Of a stretch of DNA of 64,000 nucleotides, positions 1 to 11,570 are shown in pieces. The notes beneath the pieces are model-generated. The model did not search any database. It was not told the origin of the DNA and saw nothing but the letters and a program-made list of their open reading frames with translations. Each line of letters begins with the position of its first letter. Position 1 is the first letter of the stretch. The DNA comes from Sciurus carolinensis (Eukaryota > Chordata > Mammalia > Rodentia > Sciuridae): the NCBI RefSeq assembly GCF_902686445.1, contig NW_025920104.1:2604001-2668000 (forward strand), read 5' to 3'. The position numbers were made by a program, and so were the translations under genes.

Positions 1-1284
1 ATCAAGCAGATGAGGTACACACAGTGCTGAAATGCACTCAGGGTAAGTCAGTGACAGTACAAGGACAGACTTCAAGTGAAATTTCTTTCAACCACAAACA
101 TGCTAGTGTGCCTTAGAATATCACGTTACTTTTTCATTTTGTTTTAGTAGTCTGTTAGTATCTCTAGATTTGGCTGCGATTTGGACTGAGGTAGATTTCC
201 TTTTAAGTCCTTAGTTTGATGCATAAAATACTATGATTTGAGCCACAATGAATCCTCTAACACACTGTACTGTGGTTAACCAGGAGGGTCTGTTCCCCTC
301 ACTGAGTAGGGAGTTCTCCAAGAACTTGCTGAGGAGGCAGAGGAGGCCTGCATCCTAAATGTCAGTGACCACAGATGACTGAAAGTCTGTCTTGGGCCTT
401 GGTGATGAGGGCCTGCAAAATGTGAGAACTCAGTGCTACCTCCCTCTCCCCCAGCCTTAGCTGCACATGACACTCACCTTCATGAGTTTGGCTACTGTCA
501 GATTCAGGGAAGTCTCTGTGCAAGGGCCTGATGGTAGAGAAAGATATTGACCTATTCTTCTTTCTAGCCACAGGGTCCTGGGAAGGGCAGCTCTGTGGAG
601 GTGTTTCTTCCTGGCTTGGCTTGTGGGAAAGCATGGGATGGTCATGGCTTTGTTCCCTGGAGCTGTGACTTCCAAGGTACTCTGGCTTTTATCCATCATG
701 AATGTCTTGGGAATTGGGAAGGCTGAGAGTGGTGTTGCTATAGGTTCCATGAAAATGTATGAATCCTCTGTCTGTCTTGGGACTTGTGGGGCTGCCTGTG
801 GTGTGGCCCTGGCAGTCCAGGTGCTGTGGGAAGTTGCAGCTCCAATCTCTGATCCCTAGGCTGTTCCATTTTGTCTTGGATGGGATGCAAAGTCTTGGGC
901 TTGACCACGGACCCCACGGACACAACACCTACTGTCATGGACAAACTTCTGGGCCACCAGGTCACTCCTCATGTAGCATGAGTTCCTTGAATCTTCAAAG
1001 AAACTGTCACTCCTGAAAGAGAATGGAGGGCAATGCAGGACTGAATCCAGTGAGGATGGTAGGTTTGTCAAAGCCCCAAATAGCCCACTGTTTGAAGGAG
1101 CATTCAGAGCATAAGCACTTGCATTTTTCAACTGTGACTTACTCTTACCCTGGAATATTATTGCTAACCTGCTTTTAAAAACATGCTGAAGGTTGTTCCT
1201 GAACTGGAGTCGAGTGCCTCTGCTATGTGGCCACTCAATAATGTTTACCTGTGTCCTGCTCACCCAAGGGAGCTTTGATCATTT
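1..1284. other. Unassigned sequence, no gene seen
   Basis: No repeat family, exon or conserved protein motif could be recognised. The short frames here (up to 135 codons on the minus strand at 856-1263) have no domain-like composition and overlap one another in opposite directions, as expected of non-coding DNA with moderate GC. Confidence 0.5.
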
Positions 1285-2460
1285 GTGTCAGACTTCATGC
1301 ACACTAAGATTCCCACAATACTTCCTGCTTGCTCACTGTGGTTCACTCTTCCCCACACATCAGAAAATGTGATTGCTCTCTGTGGTTCAGTCTTCCTTGC
1401 ACATCCATCACACTGCAGGCTTGCTCATCTGGGTGTCTTACCTTCACATCAACAGGTTTCCACAAATGTCTCACACTTCCAGCTTTCTCTGCTGTATCAG
1501 TTTTCCTGAACCAGAGTAGGATTACACAGGTCTCACATACTTCCTACTTATTCAGATCTATCAGACTAGCCTGCATCCCTCCAGTTGTCCACATGTCCCT
1601 CAAACTGATGAACAGTCTTCGGTCACACACTACCACCTTGCACAATGGCTGTCAAGTCTTTCCAGCCCCCAGAAAGTTTGCACAGGCCTCTCATAGTGCC
1701 TGTTTGCTCACTGTGGGACAGCCTTTGCTGTATCACAGCAGGTTTCCTCATCCTCCTCACACAACTTTCTTGCCAATGTGGGTGACTTTCCATGCACCCC
1801 AGGATTCCCCATGCCCCTCACACTGACTGCTTGCTAAGTAAAAGGCAGTATTCCCTGTACCTCATGAGTATTTGGCATGTCCATCACAGTGCCTACTTGC
1901 TCACTGTGAGTAACTCTTCTTGCACCCTAACAGGCACCCAACATGTCCTCACACTGCCTGCCTACTCAATTGGGTCAGCCTTCCCTACAGCCCAGCAGGT
2001 TTATCCTTGTTCCTCACACAGTCTGCTTACTGAGTTTGGTCATTCTTCCCTACACCCCCCCAGGTGTCTACACATCTCTCACACTGCCTCCTTGCTCCCT
2101 CTGGGTAAGTCTCTCCTATACTCCAGCAGATGTACTCACTCCCCTAACCCTGCCTGCTTGTTCAGCAGGGTCAGTCTTCCCTGAACACCAGCAGATGCCC
2201 ACACTCCCCTTATACTGACATCTTATTCACTGTGAGTCAGTCTTCCATATGAGCAACCCAGATTCCCCACATCCATCACATTGCCTGCTTGCTCATCTGG
2301 GTTAGTCTGCCATGCACCCCAGCTGTTTTCAACAAGTCAATCACACTGACTGCATGCTCAGTTTGGTCAGTCTTTCAAAACCTCAGCATTTTCCCAAGCC
2401 TGTAATTATTCTGTTAGCTCACTGAGGTCATTTTCCCCTACCCATCAGAAGTATATACTT
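1285..2460. repeat. Degenerate minisatellite, ~66-bp period
   Basis: About 17 diverged units in a row. The recurring core reads like CACTGCCTGCTTGCTCA followed by a GTCAGTCTTCCCT block and a CCAGCAGGT block. Core anchors fall near 1326, 1890, 1955, 2022, 2086, 2151, 2281 and 2346, giving spacings of about 65-66 bp. Because 66 is a multiple of three, frames stay open across several units (1329-1826 and 1792-2184). I read these as a by-product of the repeat, not as genes. Confidence 0.85.
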
Positions 2461-2735
2461 GTCCCAACTTATAGCTTCAAAGTGAGGGCATGAGAGCTCC
2501 TGCCCTGGTGTCATCATGGTAACATACTTGTCCCATCTTACAGCTCTAAAGTAGGGGAGAGTTAACACTGACCTTGTCCTGTCATGGTACCAAGCTTCAC
2601 CCAAATTAAAGCTCTAAAAAAAGGGCATAGGAGCCTCTGATCCAGTGTGGCCATGGGACCATGCTTGACCCATCTTACAGCTATAAAGCAGGGACAAAGG
2701 ATCCCTTGACCAAATGTGGTCAGATGGCCATTCTC
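2455..2735. repeat. Short tandem array, ~69-bp period, four units
   Basis: The motif CCCATCTTACAGCT recurs, with changes, at about 2463, 2532, 2599 and 2669. Each copy is followed by an AAAG-rich stretch and a block resembling TGGTGTCATCATGG. It directly abuts the 66-bp minisatellite but its unit is unrelated. Confidence 0.75.
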
Positions 2736-3638
2736 TTCCCTACCTCACACTCTCTAATCCATGACTCAAGCACTGGTCCAAATGGAGGCACAGATAAAGG
2801 TGCTGCTGTGGTGCTCTGGAGGACCAGGTGGGCTGTGCCTCCTCCCACTCAGGGGACTTGCCTGTCAGCAGTGCAGGCTGATTCTAGTATGGCAGGGTGG
2901 TGCATCTTCATTGTTAAATGTGCTACAGACATGAGTGCTTAGCTCAGCTCTGGAGGAGCAGGGCTTCTGACTGGCAGCAGAAATGTTTCTCAGGGAGCCT
3001 GTTGATAAAAAGTAAGGAGAGGTGGGAAAGTGGCCTCATCCTGAAAGGTGTCATCAGAGGAAGGATATATATTACGCATCAAGGTCACAACCAGGGGTGA
3101 CTTTCCTCCTCAACCTGCACAAGCCTGCTCTCCTTCTGCCTTCCCTGCAAGCAGGGTAGGTCATCTATTCCTTGCCACTCTGGACTAGCCCCAGGAAGTG
3201 TGGCTCCCTGTGGTGCATTTTCAGCCCTTGGAGAGTAAGGGCACCCATCCTGATTTCAGGTATTTAATTCAGCCTCATGAGACAGAACATGTAATGTGCC
3301 CTGCCATGTATGTGGCCTGGATTCCTCCTTCCTGCCCCTGCAAGCCTCCCAGGTACAGCAAAGCTTTCATCCAAAAACAAACCCCAGAAACAAACCCCAC
3401 ATATGATACTGAATCTTCTTATTTGTTCTGGAACTGCTCCTCTGTGAGCATCATCCCTGGGTCCCATCAGAGTAGAGCTTTCTGTGAAGAAGTTGTTTCC
3501 TGCAACCTGAAGTCAATATTCAAACTGTGTCCCTCCTACTCTGGTTGTGATACTGCAGTCTTTACCTGGGTATATCTGTGTGGAAAGTGGCTGAAGGAAA
3601 AAAATTAAGGGGTTGCCAGAAGTGTTAAACAGAGAGAC
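2736..3638. other. Unassigned sequence
   Basis: A 136-codon plus-strand frame spans 3198-3608. It has no recognisable domain, no visible splice signals at sensible places, and a composition like the surrounding DNA. I do not call it a gene. Confidence 0.4.
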
Positions 3639-3639
3639 A

Positions 3640-3766
3640 GGTGGGTGTGGAGGCACATGTTCTTGTCTCAGCACTGGAGAGGCTGAGATAGGAGGAGGAT
3701 TGGAACCCAGAAGTTCAGGCCAGTCTCTATTATACCTGGAGAGCCAATCTCAGAAAAAGAAGACAA
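3640..3766 (+). mobile_element. B1-like (7SL-derived) SINE
   Basis: It begins with the GTGGGTGTGGAGGCACATG block and continues through CAGCACTGGAGAGGCTGAGATAGG, GTTCAGGCCAGTCT and an A-rich end. This is the order of the 7SL/B1 consensus. It is moderately diverged and has no attached ID unit. Confidence 0.8.
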
Positions 3767-4319
3767 AATCTGTGTAAAGGAGAAAGTCTCCCTTTGCCAT
3801 AAAACTCCTACCAGCTGAAACAAGACACAAGTCTTGTGATGGGTCTCTATGAATCACTTAAAAAAATGAAAAATTACAGTGTGTATCTGCTGTGAGCCCA
3901 GTAGGGTGGATCTCTCAGGATTGATGGGAGAAGGTCTCCACCTATGAGCTCCACAGTAGGGTCTCATGGGATTGATGGATTCAGAGTCTTGCCTTCCACT
4001 GAACCATTTTTCAGGAATAGTAATTTTAGCTCTCTGAAGTATCCATAATGCACACATGATGCACTGGGAGAAAGGAAAAAAGCATTTGATCCATTTAAGA
4101 GAAGGGATCAGAGCCTTTGCAAAGACTTGCTCACATCATCTGGGAGGTGATGTGGACTTTGTCAGGTTTACCACAGTACACTAATTCATACATGTCAGTG
4201 AGGGGGGAGCCAGGGCTATGGAAGGACCCAGTGGGAGGGATGAGGGGGAGCTCTCAGTCCAAAGGGTCAGAGGCATCTGACAAATGTCAGGGGAGAGGAG
4301 GCTAGGTAACATAAGTTAA
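3767..4319. other. Unassigned sequence
   Basis: Nothing recognisable is present: no repeat family or exon-like block. Confidence 0.4.
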
Positions 4320-4395
4320 AAGCAGACCTGACTGGGACAGAGTCCCACTGTCAATCAGTTATGTGACTTTGGGTCATTCCTGTCTAGGCTTAAGA
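4320..4395 (+). mobile_element. MIR-like SINE fragment
   Basis: The order AGACCTG..GTCCCACTG..TTATGTGACTTTGGGTCATT resembles the MIR core (cagacctgg...gtgtgaccttgggcaagt). The match is short and diverged, so this is a suggestion from pattern memory, not an alignment. Confidence 0.4.
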
Positions 4396-6846
4396 GATGC
4401 TTGTTAGTGGGATTTATACTGGGTCTATTCTTTCAGGGAGATGGTCAAGTCGCAGCTGCTGTCACATCCATCACTTGGTGTGGATGGCAGGTGTGAATGC
4501 AGACATCTCCCTACCTACAAAAGAGGTGGATCCAGAGTAAAGGTTGGAAAGCTCTTGACAGGCACAGCAAGGGAAATGTTTTGCCTCACGGGAGTTTTAT
4601 GCAATGAAAATGTAATGCCTACACAAACACAGTGCAGGTAAACAGAAAGATCTTAAGTTCTGCAAAGTTTCAGTGTAAGGCAGGAAATAAATTCTGTTTC
4701 CTTACTAGAAGAACAGAAAAACTTTACAGAGCAATTAACAACAAGCTCTTTCATGAATAGTGGTCAGATGCTGACTCCTTGCTCCCTCACAGCCTGAGCT
4801 CACTGGGAACCCTCACTGATCACTAAACTTAGACTCTTGTGGATGGTTTTGTAGCCACAATACACTTTATAAGAAAGTTCCTGACTCAAAACTCTAGCTT
4901 CTCCACTGAGAAGGAAGACAAACCACCTGTTCTCTTCAGAAAGATCTCACTATACTGAACCTCTGACATGCAACTAATGACTTCCACCTAGTAACTGAAC
5001 CTCCCATTAGCTAAGAGAATATACTCTCATGAACAGGAAGCCAATGGAACAAACAATTTAGAAGACAAAATATTGACCAACTACTCAATTATTACACTAA
5101 CAATCTTCCTGATCATTTAATAAACCTCCCCTCACTCAGCTCTTTGTGCTGAAGCCAGTGTCCCTGGCCTGGTGATGAACTCCCCATGACTGGTTTGGCA
5201 CCTATCCACACACAAGGTTAGGAGCCCTGTGACTTGGAGTCAGCTGAACACATCTGCAGACTCATCAGATACAACAGGGTAGAAAGACATGCATGGAGAA
5301 TCAAGGAATTTCCCACCAGAGACAGCACACAAGGCAAATTAAAAGTTGCTTTGAAAATCTGATCTACCCTTCATGAAGAATGAGAGGAAATGGGCTCATT
5401 ATCCTTCTCCCAGGAAGGCAAAAAACAGGTCTCCACAGCAGCTCTTCACCCCAGGCCCAGCAGGTCACATTATTTCCAGGGCCTGGTGTAACCTGAAAAA
5501 ACATTACCCACTGCTGAATACTTATAGGACCTCAGGACAGCAGCACCAAGTGCTGGTATGAGTGCAGTAGCATTTTGGACCTATGCAGCAGCACAGGGCA
5601 CAAATGCACATGTCTGGTCCCAAGTCCAAGGGACCTGAACCTGGTTTTCCATCAGTAGTAAACTGAGCAAGTTATTAAAAAAAAAAACTTGATATGTTAT
5701 TCACATTCCATCAATGTTACCATTTCAAAGTGCAAAATTCTGTTGTTAGTACCTTCACACAGATTTACTGATGTCATCACTAAGTCCAGGATGGCTTACC
5801 ACTCCACAGTGAAACCTGCCATCAAAACCCAATGATAAATTTCTGAACCCCCTTCACCTGTCTTCTCCCATGGTGATGTGGAGGAATCCTGGATTCTACA
5901 TCAACAATAATCACACAGGACTGAGGGCCAAGCCTTATTGTAGAGGCTGGATGGAAGAGGACTGTGGAGAGAAGTGACAGAGGATGGGAGAGCAGTGACT
6001 GAGACTAGGGATCTGTGATGAACTCATGGCTATGGCATGCCTGGTGTCTGTTAATGTTTCTGTGCAAGGACACAGGATGCTTAGCTGCTGTGGCATTTCC
6101 CTGCATGTGGAGGCTCTGGGCAAGAGTCCTATCACCTCTGACCTTGATCTCAGCACACAGCTCCTGGGAATAAAAAAATTAATTTGCTAGATGACCACAA
6201 TGTTTCACCAGTTTCACTTCTCTTATTTCTGCCCACCTTACAGTAACTTTTAACAATGTATTTTCCTGAGAGCTGCACAAATTTCCTAACATTGCCCTTT
6301 GCAACTGTGGATTAAAACTGCAGAAAAGCTATATGGATGTCCTAGTTTCTGTAACTTTCCTGAATACAAAAAATAATGCTTGCATAGTCTTTCACCTGAT
6401 AAGACATATATAAATAAAGATTGCTGTCATAATTCTTTAGATCTGCATCTGGACCAGAGAGCAGAGCTCTACCTGATTGCAGGTTTATCTTCAAAATCTG
6501 TGTTTGTGAGTCTTTATTTTTCTAATCCCCCTTTGTTTCTCAAAAGAACTGCAAGAATGGTCACACTGGTCATGCAGAGGAACCATTGAAAGGCAGATAG
6601 TCACCATGTGTGAGAGTTGAAGGAGGAAGAAGGTGACACACTGGTAGATGAAAGTGAGTTCCAGGGGCCTGAGGTATGTCCTAAAACAACTTTTGCCTCA
6701 TTGTGACCCACATTTCTTGATTTGCCATTTGAGCACAGTGAGAGCCACAGGTCCCCATGATATCTGGTCTTGACTGGCATCTGCCCTACTTGCAAAAGGA
6801 ACCTTAGGAGTATTTCAACCTCTAGAGAAGGCTGGTGACTGTGTAC
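4396..6846. other. Unassigned sequence
   Basis: About 2.4 kb with no recognisable repeat or gene. Some of it may be intron-like flank of the GAB-type exon that follows on the minus strand, but I see no further exon. Confidence 0.4.
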
Positions 6847-7145
6847 CTATGCTTTCAAATTCCTGTTGGAAGCCACAGACCTTGCAGATGCTCTGCACCT
6901 ACTTATGCATGTCCTCCTTTGTATTTCCTACCAGGTAAAAGGTGTGATTGCTGGTCTTGAAGATGCACACAGTCACATGGCAGCCCCTTCTTGTGAAAGG
7001 TCACATTGCCATTCACCTGCTTACAGAGGTTCAAGAAGATGATCCTCAAAGCCTTCTTAGACTGGTGATGCTTATAGTATTCCAGGACATCTGGGTCATC
7101 CCCTTCCCGGTTGTCCTTCAGGATGAACCAGCATTTCCTCCAGGC
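6847..7145 (-). pseudogene. Broken PH-domain exon of the GAB docking-protein family
   Basis: GRB2-associated binder (GAB) proteins are cytoplasmic adaptors. Their N-terminal PH domain binds membrane phosphoinositides downstream of receptor tyrosine kinases. Read on the minus strand from 7145, the sequence begins AWRKCWFIL, then DPDVLEYYK, KKALRII and LNLCKQV. In another frame it continues FKTSNHTFYLV, EDMHK, VQSICKVCGF. This is the PH-domain order of GAB1/2/4, and the LNLC and V-x-V-T pattern leans to GAB4 or GAB2. The exon edges look genuine: a pyrimidine-rich tract ending in CAG sits just upstream, exactly where GAB exon 2 begins (before AW), and GTACAC follows at 6846-6841. It is therefore not a processed copy. 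Two lesions kill it: a frameshift around 6963-6980, and TAG in place of the invariant Trp codon at 6899-6901. No other GAB exon was seen nearby. Confidence 0.78.
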
Positions 7146-7199
7146 CTGAACTCCACCAGAAGGAGTAAGAAGAGGTAAGAAATTCACTCATTATTTCAA

Positions 7200-7316
7200 A
7201 GTTTTTTCTCCTTAATTTTATTTTGAGATGAGGTCTCCCTAAGTTGCACAGGATTTCCTGGAGTTTGTGATCCTTCTGCTTCAACTTTCTGGATTGCTGG
7301 GCCACCATGCTAGGTG
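7200..7316 (-). mobile_element. B1/Alu-like SINE, reverse orientation
   Basis: The plus strand reads like a reversed 7SL SINE: GAGATGAGGTCTCCCTAAGTTGC, then GAGTTTGTGATCCTTCTGCTTCA and GGATTGCTGGG. It lies just 5' (minus-strand sense) of the GAB-type exon. Confidence 0.65.
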
Positions 7317-7934
7317 TTCCAAGTTTTTCATGGTTCACTAAGATACTACTGTGGAGTGTGTAACCTTCAGGCTGCTCATGGCACCAAACCTCTCCTATCA
7401 TAGATAAAAACAACAGAAGTTTGACTTTATGTAGTGGTGCTCTCCAGCTATGGCCCAGTTTTTTGACTTCTCTTCAGAGCAAAACCTCAAAGTTTTCTAT
7501 AGTACCAGTCCTTTGAATGACATTGAACTTTTCATTGCAAGGATGAAGGCCAGAGGAAAGTGGCACACATATTTAATGTGCAAAATAATAAGGGCTCTCA
7601 TAATTTGCCATCCAGTGATAATACCCTTCAGAATGAAGAGGTAAGAGAGATGTTCTCCAGTGAAGGCAACAACAGACTTGACACCAGCAATCCTGCCCTG
7701 TAGAAGGGCCAGAGAATGTCTCTGCCTAGAAAGGAATGGTGAAAGGAGGGCCTAGGTGATATCAGCAGGAAGAAAACACAAAGTAAACAGAAGAGTATGT
7801 TGATATAACAGACTCTTCTCCCCTTGAGTCTCTTGACTCTTTTTTGATTATTGAATCAGAAGTCAAATCACCACCTGACATAGGAAAATACTTAGCACAG
7901 GGACATGTGGAACAAGAAAATTCCTCTCAAAACC
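7317..7934. other. Unassigned sequence
   Basis: No repeat or exon was recognised. A 64-codon frame at 7450-7644 has no known domain. Confidence 0.4.
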
Positions 7935-8140
7935 ACATCAAGAGCTGTACACAGTGATGTGCAACTGTAATCCCAGTAGTTCTGGAGGATGAGACAGAAG
8001 GATCAAGAGTTTATAGACAACCTCAACAAAAGTGAGATGCTAAGCCACTCAGTGAGATTGTCTCTAAATAAAATATAAAATAGGGTTGTGAATGTGACTC
8101 AGTTGTTGAGTGCTCCTGAGTTCAATCCCTCATAGCTCCC
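7935..8140 (+). mobile_element. B1-dID dimeric SINE
   Basis: The B1 part (CTGTAATCCCAGTAGTTCTGGAGGATGAGAC style) is joined by an A-rich linker (AAATAAAATATAAAATAGG) to an ID part (TGTGACTCAGTTGTTGAGTGCTCCTGAGTTCAATCC style). This dimer is characteristic of squirrels and their relatives. Confidence 0.85.
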
Positions 8141-8574
8141 CACCCCTCCGGCAAAACAAATCACAACTAGGCATTTTAGATGCAAGCACCATCAACTTTG
8201 TATTGGAAGTTAGAAGAAAGATAATAGCTAAAACAACTTGAAAACAAAGAATAAGCTGGAGGAGAATCCACCAGGCTCTCAGACTCATGGCATAACCACA
8301 CTCATGAAGACTACCTGTGATGGCTGACAGAGAAAGAGACACAGGGACAAGAGATTGGAACAGAGCACTAGAAAGAGACCCAGAGAAATGCATCAATTGG
8401 CTTTGCATAAAACTAAGAGACTAATTCAGTGAAAGAAGGGTGGCTTGCCAACAATGTTGCAGAGAGAGCAGTCATTGACCACTGCCATAAAGGAAATGAG
8501 CTGTCTCAAACCTTACACAAAAATTAAAGTGGACTATGGAAATGAAAGAAAACACAACATTGTAAGATGCAGTT
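8141..8574. other. Unassigned sequence
   Basis: Nothing recognised. Confidence 0.4.
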
Positions 8575-9178
8575 TTTTGGTGAGCTTCCTATAACTGTGA
8601 ACAAAACATATGACAAGAGCAACTCAGAGGAGCACAGGATTACTTAAATTTATGGTATCAAAGCATGATCAGCCAACTCCACTGCAGAAACATCATGGTG
8701 GATGGACATGTAACAGGAAAGCTGCTCAGCTCTTGGTAACCAGAAAGCAAGAGAGACAGAGAGTAAGTGGTCTTACAATCCTATAGACAGCACCCTGGGA
8801 TTCAATTTCTACAGTCAAATCCCACCTCCTTTTCACTTTCTACATCTCTCAGTAAGTGATTATTTATATATATATATATACAGATTTATATATATATATT
8901 ATATATATATACAGATTTATATATATATTATATATATATATACATATTTATATATGTATATATATGTAATTTTTCTCACACATGCTGGGTAGATGCTATA
9001 CCACAGAGCTATAAGCAGTCGGCTGCAAATTATTTTTCCACTACATGGGTGAACTCACTGATGAGATAAGGTAACTCACTGATGAGTCCTTGTAATTCAG
9101 TTGTCTTACCTCTGAACACTGCTACACTGACATCTGAGCTTTTGGGGATATTTTGGATTCAAACCATAACACTTTGGA
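8575..9178 (-). mobile_element. MaLR-like solo LTR, reverse orientation
   Basis: Landmarks of an inverted mammalian-apparent LTR retrotransposon LTR occur in order: TTCCTATAACTGTGAACAAAA, then AACATCATGGTGGA, AACAGGAAAGCTGCTCAGC, AGCAAGAGAGACAGAGAG, and a final GAGCTTTTGGGGATATTTTGG ending in CAAACCATAACAC. The end resembles the reverse complement of the MST/THE1 5' terminus. A (TA)n run interrupts it. The family name is from memory and needs a repeat-library search. Confidence 0.5.
8863..8967. repeat. (TA)n microsatellite
   Basis: An imperfect TA run in four blocks separated by CAGATT and CATATT interruptions. Confidence 0.95.
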
Positions 9179-9355
9179 AAACAAAATTTATATAAATGGG
9201 GAAATATTTCTGACATAGCATTAAACTAAGCAATCACAAATTTGCCAAAAAAATTCAATCTAGAATAGGAAAGATTAATACACTTATGAACATCTACTCA
9301 GTTAAGACCCTGGTTCAGTAGATAAAAAAGACAAGTTACAAGCTCAGTGGAAATA

Positions 9356-9488
9356 CAAACTTGGTGTGGTGACTATGCCTGTCATCCAAAAATATGGGAG
9401 GTTGAAGCAGGAGGAATACCTCAGTTTTAATTCAAGGACAGCCTCAGCAAATTAGTGAGATCCCAATCTTAGAAATAAAATTAAAGAA

Positions 9489-9552
<64 letters not shown>

Positions 9553-9612
9553 AACTGGGGATGTAGATCAATTTATAAAGGATCCCAGGGTTCAATCCCC
9601 AGGAAATTCCAT
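9356..9612 (+). mobile_element. B1-dID SINE carrying a GAAA expansion
   Basis: The B1 part (GGTGTGGTGACTATGCCTGTCATCC) runs to AGTGAGATCCCAATCTTAG. The linker has grown into (GAAA)n, and the ID part resumes at CTGGGGATGTAGATCAATTT and ends in the TTCAATCCCCAGGA block. Confidence 0.85.
9485..9554. repeat. (GAAA)n microsatellite, ~17 units
   Basis: A near-perfect run lying exactly between the B1 and ID halves of the SINE, so it probably grew from the A-rich linker. Confidence 0.97.
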
Positions 9613-9744
9613 GATAAAAAAATAAAGAAAGAAAATGCAAAACACACTTGGAGCATACGGCTACTATCTTAAGTGTGTAAGGTATTATCAAAATTCAACA
9701 TAAAATAAAACAAACAAAGCTTAAAGAAAATGCCAAAAGACTTG

Positions 9745-10130
9745 AGGGGGCATGTTCTATGAGAATACAATCACATGAAAGGAGTTCAATTTTTGGGAGA
9801 AATCCTAGTTCTTGGCTTGCAGCAGTTAATATCTCAAGTGTGTAAACTTGTGGAGAGGAGCATTTCTCTCTGACCACCTAGGAATGTAAACAACTGCCCC
9901 AAGTTGAACTAGTGTTGCCAAGGAAACCTGCATAGGAGCCTGTTGGTCTGATCCCCTGTGGCATATTGTGATTGGGCAAGAAATTTATAAAATGTATGGT
10001 TTTTCCTGCAATAAATCATTTTGCAGGATGCTTGCTACAAACCTGCTCCTACCCAAGTACCAGGGTCTGACTTCTGACTCTGCAGCTCTTATGTATGCCT
10101 GAGCTACCTGGCACACCCTACATTCAATGT
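9745..10130 (+). mobile_element. Possible LTR remnant (copy A)
   Basis: The block has LTR-like spacing of signals: GGGCAAGAAATTTATAAAATG (TATA-like), then CAATAAATCATTTTGCAGG (polyadenylation-like) about 25 bp on, then a C-rich CCTGCTCCTACCCAAGTACC stretch. No internal retroviral genes and no clear TG...CA ends were found. It might instead be unrelated unique sequence. Confidence 0.3.
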
Positions 10131-10468
10131 CCTTAGGCATGGGAATTCCTGAACTAAAATGAGTGGGCAAATGGTTGAGCCAAAAGACTGGTACAATCAT
10201 GGACAATGACACCGCATATTAAAGAGAAAATGAACTGTTGACACGTAACAGCTGGGACAAGTACCCAGAGACTCATGCTGAAAACAATTGGACCATAACA
10301 CACCATCTGAATCCACTGAAGCAACACTGGTGAGATGACCAGCTCACAGACACAGAGGACAGCTTCATGTATGTAAGGGGTGAAAGATGTAGCATGACTG
10401 GGTAGGGGCAGAGGTGAAGAGAAAGGGAGAGAGTAAGGGCTCTCAGCACTGGAGGCCTTCTGCATTCT

Positions 10469-10568
10469 NNNNNNNNNNNNNNNNNNNNNNNNNNNNNNNN
10501 NNNNNNNNNNNNNNNNNNNNNNNNNNNNNNNNNNNNNNNNNNNNNNNNNNNNNNNNNNNNNNNNNNNN
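10469..10568. other. Assembly gap (100 N)
   Basis: Exactly 100 unknown bases, the conventional placeholder for a gap of unknown size. It falls at the junction of the two duplicated copies. Confidence 0.99.
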
Positions 10569-10771
10569 CCAAACCATAACACTTAGGAAAACAAAAGTTA
10601 TATAAATGGGGAAATCTTTGGGACATAGGATTAAACTAAACATTCACAAATTTGCCAAAAAATTTCAATCTAGAATAGGAAGGAATAATACACTTATAAA
10701 CATCTACTCAGTTAAGACCCTGGTTAAGTAGATAAAAAAGACAAGTTACAGGCTGAGTGGAAATACAAACT

Positions 10772-11040
10772 TGGTGTGGTGACTATGCCTGTCATCCAAA
10801 AATATGGGAGGTTGAAGCAGGAGGAATACCTCAGTTTTAATTCAAGGACAGCCTCAGCAAATTAGTGAGATCCCAATCTTAAAAATAAAATTAAAGAAAG
10901 AAAGAAAGAAGAAAGAAAGAAAGAAAGAAAGAAAGAAGAAAGAAGAAAGAAAGAAAGAAGAAAAGAAAGATAGAAAGAACTGGGGAATGTAGATCAATTT
11001 ATAAAGATTCCCAGTGTTCAATCCCAGGAAATCCCATGCT
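10772..11040 (+). mobile_element. B1-dID SINE (copy B)
   Basis: Counterpart of the SINE at 9356-9612, so it inserted before the duplication. The linker tract here is a mixed GAAA/GAA repeat. Confidence 0.85.
10893..10979. repeat. (GAAA/GAA)n microsatellite
   Basis: A purine run with interruptions, allelic in position to the pure GAAA run of copy A. Confidence 0.95.
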
Positions 11041-11179
11041 AAAAAAGAAAGAAAATGCAAAGCACACTTGGAGCATATGACTACTATCTTAAGTGTGTCT
11101 TAAGGTACTATCTTAAGGTCTTATCAAAATTCAACATAAAATAAAACAAACAAAGCTTAAAGAAAATGCCAAAAGACTT

Positions 11180-11570
11180 GAGGGGGCATGTTCTATGAGA
11201 ATACAATCACATGAAAGGAGTTCAATTCTTGGGAGAAATCCTAGTTCTTGGCTTGCAGCAGTTAATATCTCAAGTTTGTAAACTTGCAGAGAGGAGCATT
11301 CCTCTCTGACCACCTAGGAATGTAAACAACTGCCCCAAGTTGACCTAGTGTTACCAAGGAAACCTGTATAGGAGTCTGGTGGTCTGATCCCCTGTGGCAT
11401 ATTGTGATTGGGCAAGAAACTTATAAAATGTATGGTTTTTCCTGCAATAAATCAGTTTGCAGGCTGCTTGCCACAAGCCTGCTCCTACCCAAGTACCAGG
11501 GTCTGGGCTCTGACTCTGCGGCTCTTACCTATGCCTGAGCTAGCCTGGCACACCCTACATTCAATGTCCT
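11180..11570 (+). mobile_element. Possible LTR remnant (copy B)
   Basis: Duplicate of the 9745-10130 block, with the same TATA-like and AATAAA signals. The differences are scattered substitutions. Confidence 0.3.

Larger units (their letters stand above)
9161..10468 (+). repeat. Direct duplication, copy A (ends at the gap)
   Basis: This 1.3-kb block repeats in the same orientation at 10569-11905. Shared order: CCATAACACTTTGG, a B1-dID with a GAAA run, an LTR-like block, then a GC-mixed 3' part ending GGAGGCCTTCTGCATTCT at the gap edge. Over the last 230 bp I count about 8 differences (about 3-4%). Confidence 0.9.

Noticed and set aside
1329..2184. Overlapping frames of 165 and 130 codons as a possible repeat-protein gene
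   Set aside because: They lie wholly in the 66-bp tandem array, whose period being a multiple of three keeps frames open. No flanking gene structure is visible.
9452..9691. Repeated FLSFFLSFFLSF peptide on the minus strand
   Set aside because: It is the translation of the GAAA microsatellite.
10154..10643. Frames crossing the N run as possible genes
   Set aside because: They depend on unknown bases in the assembly gap and mirror the same non-coding block in copy B.
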